Assembly (NCBI GenBank): GCA_016930055.1
Contig: JAFGHP010000053.1
Coordinates: forward strand, 1-59,671
Reading direction: 5' to 3'
Origin: Candidatus Bathyarchaeota archaeon
GTDB taxonomy: Archaea; Thermoproteota; Bathyarchaeia; TCS64
Length of the DNA stretch: 59,671 bases
The position numbers and the translations under genes were made by a program. Below, in pieces: positions 34,283 through 42,521 of the stretch (position 1 is the first letter of the stretch; each line of letters opens with the position of its first letter). The notes under the pieces were generated by a model, which did not search any database, had not been told where the DNA came from, and was given only the letters and a program-made list of their open reading frames with translations.

Positions 34283-35632
34283 TTAAGCGTATGTACCTTG
34301 AGCAATCATTGCATCAGCAACTTTTAAGAAGCCTGCAATGTTCGCACCCATTACGTAGTTACCCGGTTTACCGAATATTTTTGCTGTTTCATAAGCTGCT
34401 TTATGAATATTTACCATGATTCCATGTAATTTTTCGTCAACTTCGTCAAAGCTCCAGAAGTAACGTTGACTGTTTTGAACCATTTCTAGTCCACTTGTGG
34501 CTACTCCTCCAGCATTGCTTGCTTTACCTGGAGAGAATAATACACCTGCTTCTTGGAGTGTTTTTATTGCTTCAAGATCACATGGCATGTTTGCGCCTTC
34601 AGTTACAGCAATTACTCCATTGTCTACAAGGGTTTTAGCATCTTTTCCTAGTAATTCGTTTTGTGTTGCACATGGAAATGCGAGGTCTGCTTTAACTCCC
34701 CAAGGGGTCTTTTTTGCTTCATAAGTTACTCCACTGTATTTTTCTGCATATTCTTTGATTCTTCCTCTTTTTACATTCTTTAATTGAAGGATATACGCAT
34801 GTTTTTCATCATCGATTCCTGCTGGATCATAAATGTATCCATCACTGTCACTCATTGTTAATACTTTTGCGCCAAGTTGAATTAATTTTTTAGCAGCAAA
34901 TTGAGCTACATTTCCTGACCCTGAAATTAAAGCTGTTTTACCTTTTATTGCATGATTTTTGGTCTTCAACATTTCTTCAGAGAAATATACTGCCCCAAAT
35001 CCAGTTGCTTCTGTCCTCGCTAAACTACCTCCATATACCGGTGCTTTTCCTGTTAATACACAAGTCCCATGTATATCTGTGATTTTTCTATATGTACCAT
35101 ACATATAGCCAATTTCACGTGCACCAACACCAATATCACCAGCAGGAACATCTAAAAATTGCCCAATGTGTTTGTACATCTCTAAAATAAAGCTTGTACA
35201 AAACGATTCCACTTCGTCATCTGTTTTCCCTTTAGGATCGAAATCTGAACCACCTTTAGCACCACCCATTGGTAAACTTGTTAAACTGTTTTTGAATGTT
35301 TGTTCAAAACCTAAAAACTTCATTACTCCAAGATTTACAGTCGGATGGAAACGGAAACCACCCTTATATGGTCCAATTGCACTATTATATTGAACACGAT
35401 ATCCCCTATTTACTTGAATTTTGCCTTCCTTATCTTTCCATGGAACACGGAATTGAACAATTCTTTCTGGTTCAACAATTCTCTCAAGAATGGCATTTTC
35501 CTTATACTTTGGGAATTTAATAATGGCGGGTTCTATTGTGGCTAAAACTTCGTATGTGGCTTGGTGGAACTCCTTCTGGAGTGGGTCCTTCTCAACTATA
35601 CCATTGTAAATACTCTCAACATATTTATCCAA
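34283..35632 (-). CDS. gdhA: Glutamate dehydrogenase, bacterial/NADP-type length
   Basis: Hexameric GDH, which interconverts glutamate and 2-oxoglutarate plus ammonia. Catalytic segment GGFRFHPTVNLGVMKFLGFEQTFKNSL and PMGGAKGGSDFDPKGK (active-site Lys), with GDIGVGAREIGYMYG and the cofactor motif SGSGNVAQFAAKKL. At 449 residues with an N-terminal extension (ESIYNGIVEKDPLQKEFHQ...) it resembles the bacterial NADP-type GDH rather than the ~415-residue archaeal type, which hints at horizontal transfer. The TTG start at 35632 has GAGG about six bases upstream. Beside nfnAB, it links ammonia assimilation to NADPH supply. Confidence 0.93.
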   Translation of the reverse strand: MDKYVESIYNGIVEKDPLQKEFHQATYEVLATIEPAIIKFPKYKENAILERIVEPERIVQFRVPWKDKEGKIQVNRGYRVQYNSAIGPYKGGFRFHPTVNLGVMKFLGFEQTFKNSLTSLPMGGAKGGSDFDPKGKTDDEVESFCTSFILEMYKHIGQFLDVPAGDIGVGAREIGYMYGTYRKITDIHGTCVLTGKAPVYGGSLARTEATGFGAVYFSEEMLKTKNHAIKGKTALISGSGNVAQFAAKKLIQLGAKVLTMSDSDGYIYDPAGIDDEKHAYILQLKNVKRGRIKEYAEKYSGVTYEAKKTPWGVKADLAFPCATQNELLGKDAKTLVDNGVIAVTEGANMPCDLEAIKTLQEAGVLFSPGKASNAGGVATSGLEMVQNSQRYFWSFDEVDEKLHGIMVNIHKAAYETAKIFGKPGNYVMGANIAGFLKVADAMIAQGTYA

Positions 35633-36027
35633 AAGGCCTCACGCCTCCCTTAAACTGTCTAAGTCACATATATATTGCTATCCCTAAGTCAAAAAGATTT
35701 TAAATAAATACAGTATTTATTATATTGATAATGTATATAATAAAAAATTAATGAAAAAAAGCGAAAATATCTATAAGTTTAGCGTATATCTCGATAAAAA
35801 AATGATAACTTAATGAATTTTGCATTAATGACTGTAACTTTAAAATATTATAAAAAATTAAAACCTTTTATAACGATATCTTTAAATCTAATATGCTGAA
35901 ATCGTAGAAGATGGTTCACAAAGGCGTCATTAATATTTTTGCGTATGTATATAGCTTAAAAAATATTTTTTGCTTTAATTCATATGCGATATTAAGAAAC
36001 CCTTCTATGTTATTGAGTTGAGAGAAT
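35633..36027. other. 395-bp intergenic region upstream of gdhA and the ech-like operon
   Basis: Very AT-rich divergent spacer between gdhA (minus) and the ech-like operon (plus), so both promoters should lie here. Several TATA-like stretches occur (for example TATATAAT around 35743), but none stands out. No gene, tRNA or strong hairpin was seen. Confidence 0.5.
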
Positions 36028-37944
36028 ATGGATCAAGAGCTACTTATTGCATTAACTATAGGCGCTCCAACCCTTGCTGGTTTAGGGTGCTTAATATTAA
36101 ATGATAAAATTGCTCGTAAAGTTATCGTAAGTTTATCAGCAATTTTGCTTATCGGTTCCTCTTTTATATTATTTAATGGTGGTGGTTTTAGTTATGAACC
36201 TAACTCAATTTTAGATACATTAGTCTTATTTTTTGATTTAATGTTATTAGTTTATTTTTTTTATGTTGGTATAAAATTTAAAAATATTTTAGTTATCGGG
36301 CTTTCTCTTTTACAATTATTACCTGTATTATATTTTGAATTTATACTTCATGGAGTTGAAGGAACCCCAACTTTCCTTATTGATGAACTTAGTCTTTTAA
36401 TGAGTCTTATTATTAGTATTGTTGGTTCTGTAATAGTAATTTATGGTTTAAATTATATGGATGAGCATGAAGAGCATTTGCATATTCAGAAAAGTCGTCA
36501 AAACCGCTTTTTCTTTTTTATGTTGCTTCTTCTTGGTGCAATGCATGGATTAGTTTTTTCAAATAATCTTTATTGGTTGTATTTCTTTTGGGAAATTACA
36601 ACTCTTTGTAGTTATGAATTAATAAGACATGATGGAACTGAAATTGCTATTAAAAATGGTATTACTGCGTTATGGATGAATTTAATTGGTGGAGTAGCTT
36701 TCGTCTTAACCTTGTTTATTGGTTATTATTATTTTAACTCTATAGCAATAGACGAAATTTTAAAAATGTATCAGAGTCCAGTTGTTTTATTATTTTTAGC
36801 GGTATTATCCTTCGCTGCATTCACGAAATCTGCGCAGTTTCCCTTTAATAGTTGGTTACAAGGTGCTATGGTTGCGCCTACTCCCGTTTCTGCATTACTT
36901 CATTCTAGCACCATGGTTAATGCGGGTATTTATTTAATCTTAAGAATTGCACCAGCATTAAATAATTCAGCACTTAGTTATAGTATTGCACTTGTTGGTG
37001 CTTTTACTTTTTTAACTAGTGCGATTTTAGCTCTTAATGAAAGAGTATCGAAAGGAATCTTAGCTTATTCAACAATTGGTAATTTAGGATTAATCTTCTT
37101 ATGTATAGGAATAAATACTCCTCTGAGTTATGCTTCTGCTTTAGCTCTTTTAATTTTTCACTCTGTATCGAAGGGTTTACTTTTCTTATGTGCTGGTGTT
37201 GTGGAAAATAGAGTTCATAGTAGATTAATTGAAGATTGGGAAGGATTAATCAGGAGACTTCCAGCTACGAGTATAATAATGATAACTGCGATGTTGAGCA
37301 TGTTCTTGCCTCCTTTTGGGATGCTTCTGGGTAAATGGGTCGCAATAGAAGCTCTTTCATCTTCATATTATATTTCATCGATGCTCATTATTCTTTTATT
37401 AGTCCTTGGAAGTGCTGCAACTTCCGTTTATTATATTAAATGGTTAAGTTACCTTACTGTATTACCATTAGATGGTAAAAACTTTGAAAGTGAAAAAATC
37501 CCATGGTCTTATGTTATTTCCTTGTTAACTTTATTTGGTTTAATAATAATAATGGGTACAGGCGTTTCTTCAGTATTTAATCTTTTAATATTACCAACTT
37601 TACCTTCAAATTATTATACAAATATCGATGCTAGTATAATTAATTTAAATACTGGTATTGGAAGTTTTGTGACTTATCCACTATGGTTAATAATTGCAGC
37701 AATGGTTTTCTTTGGTTACACATTATCTAAAAGAAAAGGGGGAACAGTTAAACCACCTTATTTAAGCGGAGAAAATGTAGTGGACGATCCTACTGTTTTC
37801 CATACTACCGCTGATGGAATAGCTAAAATTGAAGTATCTGCTCAATTTTTTGAAAACGAATTTAGTAATAACCGTTTATTGGTTTTGTCAAAAATTTTAG
37901 GATCAATAATTATTATGTTACTGTTTTTCGCGGTGATGTTGTGA
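36028..37944 (+). CDS. echA: EchA-like antiporter-type membrane subunit (NuoL/MrpA family)
   Basis: First gene of the membrane hydrogenase operon: 638 residues with about 14-16 hydrophobic helices. The proton-channel residues typical of NuoL/MrpD are visible: Glu in YFFWEITTLCSYE and Lys in FAAFTKSAQFPFNSWLQGAMVAPTPVSALLHSSTMV. It should pump H+ or Na+ when electrons flow through the peripheral arm. Only one antiporter-type subunit is encoded, as in Ech rather than Mbh, which carries Mrp-like extras. The stop overlaps the next gene (TGATG). Confidence 0.9.
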   Translation: MDQELLIALTIGAPTLAGLGCLILNDKIARKVIVSLSAILLIGSSFILFNGGGFSYEPNSILDTLVLFFDLMLLVYFFYVGIKFKNILVIGLSLLQLLPVLYFEFILHGVEGTPTFLIDELSLLMSLIISIVGSVIVIYGLNYMDEHEEHLHIQKSRQNRFFFFMLLLLGAMHGLVFSNNLYWLYFFWEITTLCSYELIRHDGTEIAIKNGITALWMNLIGGVAFVLTLFIGYYYFNSIAIDEILKMYQSPVVLLFLAVLSFAAFTKSAQFPFNSWLQGAMVAPTPVSALLHSSTMVNAGIYLILRIAPALNNSALSYSIALVGAFTFLTSAILALNERVSKGILAYSTIGNLGLIFLCIGINTPLSYASALALLIFHSVSKGLLFLCAGVVENRVHSRLIEDWEGLIRRLPATSIIMITAMLSMFLPPFGMLLGKWVAIEALSSSYYISSMLIILLLVLGSAATSVYYIKWLSYLTVLPLDGKNFESEKIPWSYVISLLTLFGLIIIMGTGVSSVFNLLILPTLPSNYYTNIDASIINLNTGIGSFVTYPLWLIIAAMVFFGYTLSKRKGGTVKPPYLSGENVVDDPTVFHTTADGIAKIEVSAQFFENEFSNNRLLVLSKILGSIIIMLLFFAVML

Positions 37945-38822
37945 TGTTAGAAAATATATCTCTTAATACAATATTCTCAATAGTTCTAATCTTCTGTGCA
38001 CCAATAATTGGAGGATTTTTAATGGGAATTGATAGAAAATTGACTGCAAGAATGCAAAGTAGAATGGGTCCTCCAATAATTCAACCTTTCTACGATGTGA
38101 TTAAATTATGGGGAAAGGAACCCTTTATATCAAGTACGTTACAACCAATTTTGGCTTTCTGTTATTTTGGTTTTAGTTTAACTTCTTTTGCCCTTTTAGC
38201 TTTGGGTCAAGATCTACTTCTTATAATCTTTACTTTAGGTATAGCTGATTCGTGTTTGATTATTGCTAGTTTAAATTCAAAGTCACCTTATAGTGTTCTT
38301 GGCGGTAAAAGAGAGTTATTAAGTATTATGAGTTACGAACCTGTACTTTTACTCACTGCTATTAGTATTTATTATGTTACAGGAAGTTTTATGGTTGCTA
38401 GAATATTTTATCTAAGTTATCCCTTAATTTCTTATTTGCCCTTAGTTTTTATTGCTTTAATACCCGTACTTGTTATTGACTTAAAAAAATCTCCTTATGA
38501 TGTATCCGCTTCTGGACATGCACATCAGGAACTTGTCCGAGGTGTATTCACGGAGTTTAGTGGTTATTCACTTGCATTAATAGAGTTAGGTCATTGGACT
38601 AAAGTTGTTATGATGTTAAGTTTGGTTAGTCTTTTCTGGGCTACAAATCTAATAATAGGTATATGTTTAGCTTTAGTTTTATTCTTTATTGTATTAGTTA
38701 TTGATAATGTTTATCCAAGGCTTGACTGGAAATCTATGTTAAAAACGACTTGGTCTATTGGAATTATTTTGATTATAGCTAATATTGTTGGATTAATTGC
38801 CCGGGTGGTGATGCATATATGA
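37944..38822 (+). CDS. echB: EchB-like membrane subunit (NuoH family)
   Basis: A 292-residue membrane protein with about eight helices. MGIDRKLTARMQSRMGPP is the NuoH signature after the first helix, and FYDVIKLWGKEPF follows it. AHQELVRGVFTEFSGYSLALIELGHW carries the acidic residues that line the quinone/proton path in this family. It connects the hydrogenase arm to EchA. I prefer the ATG at 37944, which has GGTGA seven bases upstream; a GTG just before it is also in frame. Overlaps both neighbours. Confidence 0.9.
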   Translation: MLENISLNTIFSIVLIFCAPIIGGFLMGIDRKLTARMQSRMGPPIIQPFYDVIKLWGKEPFISSTLQPILAFCYFGFSLTSFALLALGQDLLLIIFTLGIADSCLIIASLNSKSPYSVLGGKRELLSIMSYEPVLLLTAISIYYVTGSFMVARIFYLSYPLISYLPLVFIALIPVLVIDLKKSPYDVSASGHAHQELVRGVFTEFSGYSLALIELGHWTKVVMMLSLVSLFWATNLIIGICLALVLFFIVLVIDNVYPRLDWKSMLKTTWSIGIILIIANIVGLIARVVMHI

Positions 38823-39259
38823 AAACAATGACTAAAGCCAGACTCAAATCTCCTTGGGTACTGCATTTCGATTGTGGTAGTTGTAATGGGTGCGATATTG
38901 AGATTCTTGCAGCTTTAACACCAAAATTTGATGCAGAACGTTTTGGTATTGTGAACATTGGTGATCCAAAACAAGCTGATATGTTACTAGTTACAGGTCC
39001 AAGTAATAAAAGAAATCAAAGAGTATTAAAAAACCTTTATGAACAGATGCCAGAACCGAAAGTTGTTGTAGCTATAGGCGAATGTGCCTGTACTGGAGCT
39101 ATCTTCCATAACTGTCCCAACACCAATGGAGGGATAGACAAAATTATTCCTGTAGATGTATATGTTCCAGGCTGCGCAGCTAGACCAGAACAAATTGTTG
39201 ATGGTATTGTTTTAGCATTACAAAAACTAGCTGAAAAAAGTGAAAAAGAGGCTGACTAA
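38819..39259 (+). CDS. echC: EchC-like [NiFe]-hydrogenase small subunit (NuoB/MbhJ family)
   Basis: A 146-residue small subunit with the full ligand set for the proximal [4Fe-4S] cluster: CGSCNGCDIEIL (Cys22, Cys25), GECACTGAIF and VPGCAARPEQ. This contrasts with the degenerate NuoB-like protein at 16788, to which it is otherwise similar in sequence. It should pass electrons between the ferredoxin-like EchF and the [NiFe] site. It overlaps echB by four bases; a short gap separates it from the fused EchD-GltD gene. Confidence 0.92.
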   Translation: MKTMTKARLKSPWVLHFDCGSCNGCDIEILAALTPKFDAERFGIVNIGDPKQADMLLVTGPSNKRNQRVLKNLYEQMPEPKVVVAIGECACTGAIFHNCPNTNGGIDKIIPVDVYVPGCAARPEQIVDGIVLALQKLAEKSEKEAD

Positions 39260-39260
39260 A

Positions 39261-41054
39261 TTGGAATTACAAAAATTTGAACTTAAAAGCAAAATAGATA
39301 ATATAAACATCTCTACTAAAGATCTTTTAATAAAATTAAATGAATTAAAAAATCAAAATGCACGATTCTTAACAATTACAACTTTAGATCATGGTGATGC
39401 AGTTGAATTAATATACAATTTTGAAATAGGTATTGATGTATTAAATATACATTTAAGAATTCTTAAAAAAGATCTTATTCCAAGCATAACTTCCGTTTTT
39501 CCTGCTGCTTTTATTGCAGAAAATGAGGTGCAAGATCACTTTAAAGTACAATTTTCAGGAATAAACATTGATTTAGGCGGTAAATTAGTTATACCTGAAA
39601 ATTCTCCTATGAATTTACTTAAACCTGAGGAAGGTCCAGAACCTCCAATAATGCGATTTTTTGGGAGATGTCGTGAACAATGTCCAAGCATGGTCAATGC
39701 GCCAAAATACATAAGAGAAATTGCTAAAGGTGATCCTGTAGCCGCTTATAATACTGTACTAGAAAACGCTGCTTTACCTGCATGCTTAGGAAGGGTATGT
39801 TTTGCCCCTTGTCAAGAAGGATGTCGTCAAGAAAGAAATGATGAACCTATTCAGATCCGATTACTAAAAAGATATGCAGCAGATAATACTCCCTCTCTTA
39901 AAAGTAAATTCAAGCGATCAAAATTAACTGGTAAAAAAATCGCTGTTATCGGGGGAGGTCCTAGTGGTGTAGCATGTTCCTTCTATCTTGGTTTAATGGG
40001 TTATAGTGTAACACTTTATGAAAAAAACGAAAGATGTGGTGGAGCTATGTTATGGGGTATTCCTAAATATAGATTACCAAAGAATGTTCTAGAATTAGAA
40101 ATTCAAACAAGATTAGATGAAGCTGGAGTAATTTTAAAAACAAATACTGAAATAACAGACTTAAAACCCTTGTTAAAAGAATATGATGCAATTTATATCG
40201 CTCTTGGTGCTTCAGGTAGTTCCAAACTAATGATTGAAGGAGAAAATACTCCAGGCGTTTATGATTTCCGTGATATTTTACACAGTGTAAATGTAGAAAA
40301 TAAGACGCCAGATTTAGGCAAAGTAGTGGCAGTAATTGGTGGAGGAAATAGCAGTATAGATGCTGCACGTGTATCAAAGAGACTTGGTGCAGAGAGTGTC
40401 ACAATGTATTATAGAAGAACTGAAAAAGAAATGCCTGCATCACCTCATGAGATCCAAGGAGCTACTGTTGAAGGAGTTAACTTCGAATATTTAGTTACCC
40501 CAATTAAAATAATTCCCGGAAAACCCTTGAAATTAATGTTACAGAACATGAAATTAGGTGAACCTGATTCAAGTGGAAGAAGACGTCCAGAACCGATACT
40601 CGGAAGCGAGTTTATAGTTGACGTTGATTCTATCATAACAGCTATAGGTCAAACCGTAAGTACTCCTCCTAATTATGGACTTGAAGTTACTCGTTATGGT
40701 ACTATTGTTGTGAATGATGATTATGAGACCAGTCTGAAAGGTGTTTACGCAGGTGGTGATGTTGTTTTCGGACCAAAAAGCGTCATTGAAGCATTACGTG
40801 ATGGTAAAAAAGCAGCATCAATAATCGATAAATCATTTAATGGAGAAGGGTGGCCTGAACCAGAACTTTCCATGGATGAATTTGTTGCTCGACCATATAA
40901 TTTAGAAGAAATAAAGATGCAAGAAAAAGTTGATTGCCGCGAATTATCACCTGAAGTAAGAATTACTAATTTTGATGAAGTTGAACTCGGATTCGATAGA
41001 GAAGAAGCACTTCGTGAAGCTAATCGATGTTGGAGATGTGATTGGAATGAGTGA
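39261..41054 (+). CDS. EchD (NuoC-like) fused to a GltD/NfnB-like FAD-NAD(P)H oxidoreductase
   Basis: About 597 residues. The first 125 are a shortened NuoC/EchD domain (LDHGDAVELIYNF, FPAAFIAENEVQDHFKVQFSG). The rest is a full GltD-type module: Fe-S cysteines CREQCP and CLGRVCFAPCQEGC, FAD motif VIGGGPSGVACSFYLGLMG, NAD(P) motif VIGGGNSSIDAARVSKRLGA with YYRRTEKEMPA (Arg pair suggesting NADPH), GVYAGGDVVFGPKSV and a final NRCWRCDWN. In ordinary Ech hydrogenases EchD is the NuoC domain alone. The fusion sits in the operon position of echD, between echC and echE. TTG at 39261 has GAGG eight bases upstream; a GTG at 39240 is an alternative. The gene ends by overlapping echE. Confidence 0.88.
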   Translation: MELQKFELKSKIDNINISTKDLLIKLNELKNQNARFLTITTLDHGDAVELIYNFEIGIDVLNIHLRILKKDLIPSITSVFPAAFIAENEVQDHFKVQFSGINIDLGGKLVIPENSPMNLLKPEEGPEPPIMRFFGRCREQCPSMVNAPKYIREIAKGDPVAAYNTVLENAALPACLGRVCFAPCQEGCRQERNDEPIQIRLLKRYAADNTPSLKSKFKRSKLTGKKIAVIGGGPSGVACSFYLGLMGYSVTLYEKNERCGGAMLWGIPKYRLPKNVLELEIQTRLDEAGVILKTNTEITDLKPLLKEYDAIYIALGASGSSKLMIEGENTPGVYDFRDILHSVNVENKTPDLGKVVAVIGGGNSSIDAARVSKRLGAESVTMYYRRTEKEMPASPHEIQGATVEGVNFEYLVTPIKIIPGKPLKLMLQNMKLGEPDSSGRRRPEPILGSEFIVDVDSIITAIGQTVSTPPNYGLEVTRYGTIVVNDDYETSLKGVYAGGDVVFGPKSVIEALRDGKKAASIIDKSFNGEGWPEPELSMDEFVARPYNLEEIKMQEKVDCRELSPEVRITNFDEVELGFDREEALREANRCWRCDWNE

Positions 41055-42171
41055 AAACGTTAATACAAATAAAAAATATTCCGTATTACCTTTCGGTCCT
41101 CAACATCCCGTTTTACCTGAACCAATCCATTTAAAATTCATTGTTGATGAAGAAAAAATAATAGATGTTTTACCTAATCTTGGTTATGTTCATCGAGGTA
41201 TAGAACGTGGATGTGAATTAAATGACTATAAAAGAAACATTTGGTTAACTGAACGTATCTGTGGGATCTGTAATTATATTCATGGAGCAACTTATTGTGC
41301 AGCAATTGAAAAAATTACTGATACTGAAGTACCAGTAAGAGCAAAATATCTTCGAACTATCTGGGGTGAACTTGGTAGACTACAAAGTCACTTATTATGG
41401 CTTGGTTTATTTGCAGATGCAATAGGTTTTGAAAGTTTATTTATGCAAATTTGGAGAGATCGAGAAATAGTTTTAACATTAAATGAAAAAACAAATGGTC
41501 ATAGAATACATTTAGCTACAAATATGATCGGAGGTGCAAGAAAAGATATCGATGATTCACTGGAAAATGAATACAAGAAAGATCTAAATCTACTACGTAA
41601 AAAAATGGATGCTTTGAAACCAGTTTTCTATAAAGATTCAGCGATAAAACAAAAATGTGAAGGTAAAGGCATCCTCTCGAAAAATAAAGCACGCTTTTTA
41701 GGTGCAACAGGCCCTACAATAAGAGGTAGTGGTCTTAAAGAAGACGCAAGATTAACTGGATATGAGGCTTATGGCCAACTAGATTTCAAGCCTGTAGTAT
41801 ATGAGGGTGAAGACTCTTATTCACGCATGTTAGTAAGATTTGATGAAGTTTTACAATCAATCGATCTAATTGAGAAGGCATTTGATCAGATGCCTGAAGG
41901 GCCAATTTTGAATAAAAATGATAAATTCCCAATGGGGCATACGGTAATAAGAACTGAACAGCCTAGGGGAGAAGTATTTTATTATGTTGAAGGAAACGGT
42001 ACAAATAAATTAACAAGATGTAAAATTAGGACTCCTACAGCTTCAAATATTCCTGCACTAATCAATATGCTAATTGGTTATGAAGTTTCAGATATCCCCA
42101 CTATTGTTCACAGTATAGATCCTTGTATAAGTTGTACAGAAAGAATAGTATATGTAAGGAGAAATGAGTAA
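41047..42171 (+). CDS. echE: EchE-like [NiFe]-hydrogenase large subunit (group 4)
   Basis: Catalytic subunit of 374 residues from the ATG at 41047. Both Ni-Fe binding pairs are complete: RICGICNYIHG (Cys72, Cys75) and DPCISCTER (Cys360, Cys363). Other group 4 features include PFGPQHPVLPEPIH, GYVHRGIERG and GATGPTIRGSG. There is only an 11-residue tail after the last Cys. It overlaps the fused EchD-GltD gene (ATGAGTGA) and the ferredoxin gene, so the operon is tightly coupled. It should reduce H+ to H2 with electrons from ferredoxin or, through the fusion, from NAD(P)H. Confidence 0.92.
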   Translation: MSENVNTNKKYSVLPFGPQHPVLPEPIHLKFIVDEEKIIDVLPNLGYVHRGIERGCELNDYKRNIWLTERICGICNYIHGATYCAAIEKITDTEVPVRAKYLRTIWGELGRLQSHLLWLGLFADAIGFESLFMQIWRDREIVLTLNEKTNGHRIHLATNMIGGARKDIDDSLENEYKKDLNLLRKKMDALKPVFYKDSAIKQKCEGKGILSKNKARFLGATGPTIRGSGLKEDARLTGYEAYGQLDFKPVVYEGEDSYSRMLVRFDEVLQSIDLIEKAFDQMPEGPILNKNDKFPMGHTVIRTEQPRGEVFYYVEGNGTNKLTRCKIRTPTASNIPALINMLIGYEVSDIPTIVHSIDPCISCTERIVYVRRNE

Positions 42172-42508
42172 AATGCCTAAAATGCTTAAAGAAGTAATAA
42201 AGAACCTTTTATCACCACCTGCAACTGTAAATTATCCCTTTGTTAAACCAACACCTGTACCAGGAACTCGTGGTGCTTTAAATTGGGATATGTCTAGATG
42301 TGATCAATGTCAAGACTGTGAACGTGTTTGTCCTAGCGTAGCAATTAAAGTGTATCCTGAAGAGAAAAAAATTGAATATCAGCCATTTAAATGCTTATTC
42401 TGTTATCTATGCATAGAAAATTGTATGCAACAAGCTATCTCTGGTAGTGATATTGTTGCTGAACCAGCTTACACAAAAATTGTGAAAGTTTTTAAAACTG
42501 AAACTTAA
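42164..42508 (+). CDS. echF: EchF-like 2[4Fe-4S] ferredoxin subunit (NuoI family)
   Basis: Last gene of the Ech-like operon, about 111-114 residues. Clusters: CDQCQDCERVCP and CLFCYLCIENCM. It resembles the NuoI-like protein at 18801, including the N-terminal PKMLKEVIKNL versus PLKDLLKPFKT, which suggests the two clusters share ancestry. The ATG at 42173 is eleven bases after AAGGAG; the ATG at 42164 is only two bases from it, so the start is ambiguous. The gene ends seven bases before a convergent stop. Confidence 0.88.
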   Translation: MSKMPKMLKEVIKNLLSPPATVNYPFVKPTPVPGTRGALNWDMSRCDQCQDCERVCPSVAIKVYPEEKKIEYQPFKCLFCYLCIENCMQQAISGSDIVAEPAYTKIVKVFKTET

Positions 42509-42521
42509 TTTTTTTTATTTT
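42509..42521 (+). terminator. Poly-T run after the Ech-like operon
   Basis: TTTTTTTTATTTTC starts directly after the echF stop and overlaps the 3' end of the convergent flavoprotein gene. It fits an archaeal oligo-T terminator. Confidence 0.5.

Noticed and set aside
40063-40377. Minus-strand frame inside the EchD-GltD fusion
   Set aside because: A low-complexity Leu/His-rich shadow of the FAD domain coding strand.
39240-41054. Chance that the NuoC-GltD fusion is two separate genes
   Set aside because: The frame is open throughout, with no stop and no internal ribosome binding site seen near 39620-39680; the fusion is kept as real pending read checks.
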